From assembly GCF_013181195.1 (NCBI RefSeq), contig NZ_SMZP01000007.1:248001-312000 (forward strand): a stretch of 64,000 nucleotides of DNA. The letters are read 5' to 3'. Positions 60,160 to 64,000 of this stretch are shown here, one piece after another. The stretch's first letter is position 1. Each line of letters starts with the position of its first letter. The stretch is from Caulobacter sp. RHG1. Lineage in GTDB: Bacteria; Pseudomonadota; Alphaproteobacteria; Caulobacterales; Caulobacteraceae. Under the pieces are notes generated by a model. That model had not been told where the DNA came from and searched no databases. It saw only the letters and a program-made list of their open reading frames with translations. A program made the position numbers and the translations under genes.

Positions 60160-61208
60160 GGCGCCAGCATCGCCGACAGCCGCCCGGCGATCCGCCCGAC
60201 CGGCTCGATCGCATCGGCGCCGCCCATCCGCACCAGGGCGCCTGGCATGCCCCAGACCACGGCGGATTGCTCGGCCTCGGCGATCGTGCGGCCGCCGGCC
60301 TCCCGCAGCGCCGTCATCGCGCCTGCCCCGTCGTCACCCATGCCGGTCATCAGCACCCCGATCAGGCGCTCGGCGGCGACATGGTCCATGGCGCTGCGCA
60401 CCAGCCGCTCGACGCTGGGATGCCAGCGAAACGCCGGATCGGTCGGCGCGGGCAGCGCCACCAGTATTCCGGCCCGGCGACTGACCACCATGTCGGCCCC
60501 GCCGCGCGCCACATAGACGCCGCCAGCCTCCAGGCGCGTCGGCCCGGCCACTTCCAGCACGTCCAGCGCGCACAGACCATCCAGCCGCGCCGCCAACGAA
60601 GCCGTGAAGGTCGCCGGCATGTGCTGGGCCACCAGGATGGGCCAGGGGAAATCGCCGCCGACATCCTTCAGCACCGTTTCCAGCGCCCCGGGTCCGCCGG
60701 TCGAGGTTCCCACCAGGACCAGCCCGTCCGGCTCGCCGCTGCGTCGTCGGGGTTTAGGGAGGGCTTCGTCGCCACGGCGCGTTCGCAGCCGCTCGACCAG
60801 CCGGCGCGGGGCCCCGACCCGCGCCGTGGCCGCAGCGGTCACCTTCTCGACCAGCACAGGCGCCAGTTCGTCGACGGCCAGCGAAATCACGCCGTCGGGC
60901 TTGGGCAGGAAGTCCACCGCGCCCAGCTCCAGCGCCGACAGGGTTTCCTCTGCCCCTTCACGGGTCAGGGACGAAACCATGATCACCGGACGCGGACGCT
61001 CGATCATGATCCGATCAAGGCATTCCAAGCCGCCCATCCGCGGCATCTGCACGTCCAGGGTCACGACGTCCGGCTCGAAGACCTGCAGCATGGCCAGCGC
61101 CTCGACGCCGTCGCGTGCGATCGCCACCTCGAAACCCGCATCCGTCAGGATTTCGCTGAGTACGCGCCGTATCAGAGCCGAGTCGTCGACCACGAGGACC
61201 TTGGTCAC
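60156..61208 (-). CDS. cheB: Chemoreceptor methylesterase/deamidase CheB
   Basis: This 350-residue protein has an N-terminal receiver (VVDDSALIRR and phospho-Asp in VTLDVQMPRMGG, about 55). After a variable linker comes the methylesterase domain with catalytic Ser in GTSTGGPGAL (about 168), His in AQHMPATF (about 194) and Asp in MTGMGDDGAGAM (about 291). It removes methyl groups added by CheR. Both ends overlap neighbours by 4 bases. Confidence 0.95.
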   Translation of the reverse strand: MTKVLVVDDSALIRRVLSEILTDAGFEVAIARDGVEALAMLQVFEPDVVTLDVQMPRMGGLECLDRIMIERPRPVIMVSSLTREGAEETLSALELGAVDFLPKPDGVISLAVDELAPVLVEKVTAAATARVGAPRRLVERLRTRRGDEALPKPRRRSGEPDGLVLVGTSTGGPGALETVLKDVGGDFPWPILVAQHMPATFTASLAARLDGLCALDVLEVAGPTRLEAGGVYVARGGADMVVSRRAGILVALPAPTDPAFRWHPSVERLVRSAMDHVAAERLIGVLMTGMGDDGAGAMTALREAGGRTIAEAEQSAVVWGMPGALVRMGGADAIEPVGRIAGRLSAMLAP

Positions 61209-62590
61209 GAGGGCGTCACCGCCTTGGCAAGGTCGCGCAGCAGGTCAGCCTCGGCGCGTTCCAGCAGCGCCTTTGGATCGATCAGAAGAATGAGTTCGCC
61301 CCCGCGCTCCACGGCGCGGTCGAACAAACGAGCTTCAGGACCGGTCAGTTCCGGCGCGGCTAGAAGTTCGTCGACGGCGACCTCAAGGACCTCGCTAGCG
61401 GCATCGACCGCGAAGCCCGCCTGCAGGCGGTCCACGGTCACCACGACCACCCGGCCCGGCCCTGCGGCTTGCCCCGACACGCCCAGCCGCATGCGCTGGT
61501 CGATCACCGGCACGGCCTTGCCGCGCAGGCTCATCACGCCCTGAACATAGGCTGGGGCCTTGGGCATCCGGCTCAGTTGCTCGGGTGCGCGAACCACCTC
61601 GTCCACGGCCCCGATCGGCAATCCGTAGCGCTCCTCGCCCAGGCGCAGGACGATGAAGCGCTCCCGCGCGACGCTGGTCTGGCTCAGCGCCATCTGCGCC
61701 TCCTCGTCTGCGGCGGCCAGGGCCAGCCACTGGGTCACGCGCTCGTCGGCCAACAGGCGCTCGGGCGTCAGTATGGCCAGCACGCCGCGGTCGTCGGCCA
61801 GCCGCAGCACGGTGTCGATGCGCGCCTCTCCGCCACCACGATTGAACACGCTTGGCGCACGCGACAGCCGGTCGGGCGACGCGCGGACGATGGCTTCCAG
61901 ACGGTCGACCACAAGGCCCAGGCGCTCGCCCGACAGATTCAGGACCACCAGCCGCTCGCCCCCGTCGCCCGGACGCTCCGGCAGGCCCAGCAATGCGCGA
62001 CCAGACAGCACCGGCAGCAAGCCGCCGCGATAGGCGCAGACGCCCAGCAGCACCACCTCCGTCCGCGGCAGATCGGCGATGACATCTGGCACGGCGGCGA
62101 CCTCGACCACGGACTCCAGCGGGAAGCCATAGGCCTGTCCGGCCAGGTCGACGCGGAAGAAGGCCCGATCCTCGGCATGATCCGGCGCCGCCGGCGCCGG
62201 CATGGCGGAAGCCTTGGCAGCAGTCCGACGGCCTTCGCCCCGCGCAAAGCGGCCGACCAGCGCCGCCTCCAGCTCCTGCCAGGTCTTGCCGGCGTCCTCG
62301 TCAGACAGCGCCTCGACGCCATCGACCGCCAGGCCGACCGGCGGCTCTCGACGCAGGACAACCACGCGAGCGGCATCGCCGGCGGTCAGGCCCAGGAGCT
62401 CCGACAACGACACCACGGGCAATACGGCGCCGCGCAGATGCGTGACGCCCAGCAGCCCCTCCGGCGCGTGCGGCATCCGGGTCAGCTTCGGCCGACGGAT
62501 GACTTCGGCGACGGCCTGGGTCGGAAGGCTGACGCGCGCATCCCCAGCTCGGACCGTTAGTCGTCGCTGGGCGCCCTCGCCCATGATCAC
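61205..62590 (-). CDS. Triple CheW-domain adaptor protein
   Basis: This 461-residue protein is built from three CheW domains (about 5-110, 145-285 and 310-450), each with the recurring pattern of LLGVxxLRG or YVQGVMSLRGKAVPV. A linker rich in Lys/Ala/Pro follows the first domain. It would couple receptors to CheA, and there is no separate single-domain CheW in the window. The start is GTG 62590, which overlaps the receptor stop; an ATG at 62584 is also possible. Its 3' end overlaps cheB by 4 bases. Confidence 0.88.
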   Translation of the reverse strand: MIMGEGAQRRLTVRAGDARVSLPTQAVAEVIRRPKLTRMPHAPEGLLGVTHLRGAVLPVVSLSELLGLTAGDAARVVVLRREPPVGLAVDGVEALSDEDAGKTWQELEAALVGRFARGEGRRTAAKASAMPAPAAPDHAEDRAFFRVDLAGQAYGFPLESVVEVAAVPDVIADLPRTEVVLLGVCAYRGGLLPVLSGRALLGLPERPGDGGERLVVLNLSGERLGLVVDRLEAIVRASPDRLSRAPSVFNRGGGEARIDTVLRLADDRGVLAILTPERLLADERVTQWLALAAADEEAQMALSQTSVARERFIVLRLGEERYGLPIGAVDEVVRAPEQLSRMPKAPAYVQGVMSLRGKAVPVIDQRMRLGVSGQAAGPGRVVVVTVDRLQAGFAVDAASEVLEVAVDELLAAPELTGPEARLFDRAVERGGELILLIDPKALLERAEADLLRDLAKAVTPS

Positions 62591-64000
62591 GCCGCCGACG
62601 TGCGTTGCAGCTCGGCCGCCAGCAGCGCGATCTCCTCGATCGCCGCGGCCAGGGCCTCGGCGCCGTGCGACTGCTGCCGCGCCGCGACCGCGGCCTGGGT
62701 CGCGGCCGTGCTGGCCTCTTCGGCCGCCACGGCGATCTGGTTCATGCCGGCCAGCAACTGGGTCGAGGCGGAAAGGACCCCCTCCCCGCTCCTGGCGATC
62801 TCGTCGGCGCCGCCCCCCAGGACCTTGGCGTCATCTGCGACCTGGGCGAGCCGAGCCTCGATCTCGCGGTTGCGGTCGATCTCGATCTCGGCGACGACGG
62901 CGGTCTGCTCGACCTCACGCCGCACCTTGCCGATCTGCACGCCAATCGCGGCGATCAGGTTCTGCACGGTCTCGGCATTGGCGGCGGAGTCGCGCGCCAG
63001 GGTGCGGATGTCGCCCGAGACCACGGCGAAGCCGCGCCCCGCCTCGCCCGCGCGCGCCGCCTCGACCGCGCCGCTGGTCGCCAGCATCGTCGTCTGCACC
63101 GCCACCAGCGCCAGACCGTCGACCAGCTTGGCCGTCGTCGCGCACTCCAACTCCAACGCCTCGATCGCGTCCAGCACCACACGGTTCTCGTGCGCCGCCT
63201 GACCGACATTAGTCACCAGCGAGGAGACCGCGGCGCGGCTCTCGTCCAGCAGATTTTGCATCGTCTGCGCCCGCTTGGCGCTTTCGGCGGCGTTGGCGCC
63301 AGACAGGCGCGCGGCCTTCTCGACCTGGGCCATGGCGGCGCTGGCCTGCTGCGTCGCGGCGGCCTGGATCTGGGCGCCCCGGCTGATCTGATCTATGGCC
63401 GCCAGGATCTCGCCCGCCGAACTGGAAAGCTGCTGGATCGCCGCCGACAGCTGCTCGGCCGCGGCCGCCGTTTCCGTCGTGGACTCTTCCCCGTCGCTGG
63501 CCCCGTCGATCTGCTCGGCCAGAGCCTCGGTCGCGATCTGGCTCTGCTCCAGGGACTGGTTCTGCTGGCTCACCGCGCGCTGGGCTTCCGCCGCCGCCGA
63601 CGCCTGTTCCTCGGCCGCGCTGGAGATGCTCTCGGCCCCGCGCCGGATCTCGCCGATCGCCGAAGAGGCCTCGACCGCCGCGATCAGGATGACCTGGCTG
63701 TCCTCGCTGAGCTTGGTCATGTCCAGGCGGATGGCCTCGAGCTTGCCCGTCACGCTGCTCGCGGTCTCCGCCTCGGTCTCAGCAGCGGTTGCGGCCTGGC
63801 GCAGGCTGTCGCCGACGCCCCGCACCATCGCCGCCATCCGCTCGGCGGAGGCCTGGATCGCTCGCGATCGCTGCTCGGCCGTCTCGGCAAGGGCTCGCAC
63901 CTCGTCGGCCACGATCGCGAAGCCGCGCCCCCCGTCGCCCGCCCGCGCCGCCTCGATCGCGGCGTTCAGCGCCAGCAGGTTGGTCTGGTCGGCGATGTCG
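62587..64000 (-). CDS. Methyl-accepting chemotaxis protein with two signalling tips (partial)
   Basis: The gene runs off the right edge; 471 residues are visible, all helical signalling sequence. Close to the edge is a classical tip, TNLLALNAAIEAARAGDGG then FAIVADEVRALAE. About 297 residues further on is a second one, TTMLATSGAVEAARAGEAG then FAVVSGDIRTLARDSA, which is divergent. Between them lies continuous Ala/Glu/Gln-rich coiled coil. No transmembrane helix or CheR-binding pentapeptide is visible in this part. It heads the che operon. Confidence 0.85.
   Translation of the reverse strand, partial: DIADQTNLLALNAAIEAARAGDGGRGFAIVADEVRALAETAEQRSRAIQASAERMAAMVRGVGDSLRQAATAAETEAETASSVTGKLEAIRLDMTKLSEDSQVILIAAVEASSAIGEIRRGAESISSAAEEQASAAAEAQRAVSQQNQSLEQSQIATEALAEQIDGASDGEESTTETAAAAEQLSAAIQQLSSSAGEILAAIDQISRGAQIQAAATQQASAAMAQVEKAARLSGANAAESAKRAQTMQNLLDESRAAVSSLVTNVGQAAHENRVVLDAIEALELECATTAKLVDGLALVAVQTTMLATSGAVEAARAGEAGRGFAVVSGDIRTLARDSAANAETVQNLIAAIGVQIGKVRREVEQTAVVAEIEIDRNREIEARLAQVADDAKVLGGGADEIARSGEGVLSASTQLLAGMNQIAVAAEEASTAATQAAVAARQQSHGAEALAAAIEEIALLAAELQRTSAA

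Overview
The window is a GC-rich alphaproteobacterial chromosome segment, most likely from Caulobacter or a close relative. The evidence is the order mltG-fabF-acpP-fabG-fabD, then rpsF-rpsR-rplI, dnaB, alr, radA-cvpA-purF, together with two TonB-dependent receptors, promoters of the TTGnnnn / GCTAnnnn type, and frequent GTGA/ATGA stop-start overlaps. I see no tRNA, rRNA, CRISPR array, insertion sequence or prophage. No gene-free stretch exceeds 300 bases; the longest are 8022-8294 and 41207-41482, both described below.

Region 1-31.3 kb is mostly housekeeping: fatty-acid synthesis on the minus strand with a septal transglycosylase, a small oxidant/lipid group (peroxiredoxin, AraC-type regulator, sterol-desaturase-like hydroxylase), a ribosomal protein operon closed by a strong terminator, a TonB-dependent receptor, the replicative helicase, alanine racemase, DNA repair (RadA), purine synthesis (PurF), a soluble PAS chemoreceptor, the ribosome-assembly GTPase Der, and the BamB/YfgM envelope pair.

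Region 31.3-41.2 kb is regulatory and metabolic. It holds panB and two adjacent ECF sigma/anti-sigma modules. Each module has a small membrane protein (one has two) that shares a membrane-segment-plus-GxxPP pattern, so the locus looks duplicated. Next come a HAD phosphatase, a Spx/ArsC-like protein and a 2'-5' RNA ligase-like protein. A BlaI-type repressor follows, with two tandem dyad operators and an M56 metallopeptidase whose C-terminus is ankyrin repeats rather than a penicillin-binding sensor. A GMC oxidoreductase is followed by a small Tat-signal partner.

Region 41.4-53.7 kb looks like one uptake-and-degradation locus: TonB-dependent receptor, alpha/beta hydrolase, TPR protein, a periplasmic binding protein fused in one reading frame to an ABC permease, a second permease, a double-ATPase subunit, and then a DmpA-type N-terminal-nucleophile aminopeptidase and an amidase. 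The likely cargo is a peptide or amide, but the substrate cannot be read from sequence.

Region 53.7-64 kb is a complete chemosensory operon on the minus strand: MCP, triple-CheW protein, CheB, CheR, CheA, STAS protein, CheY and CheC phosphatase, followed by a PAS-rich hybrid histidine kinase. The first six reading frames are joined by 4-base overlaps. The two most unusual parts are the receptor, which carries two separate MCP-type hairpin tips and runs off the right edge, and the adaptor, which carries three CheW domains in one chain.
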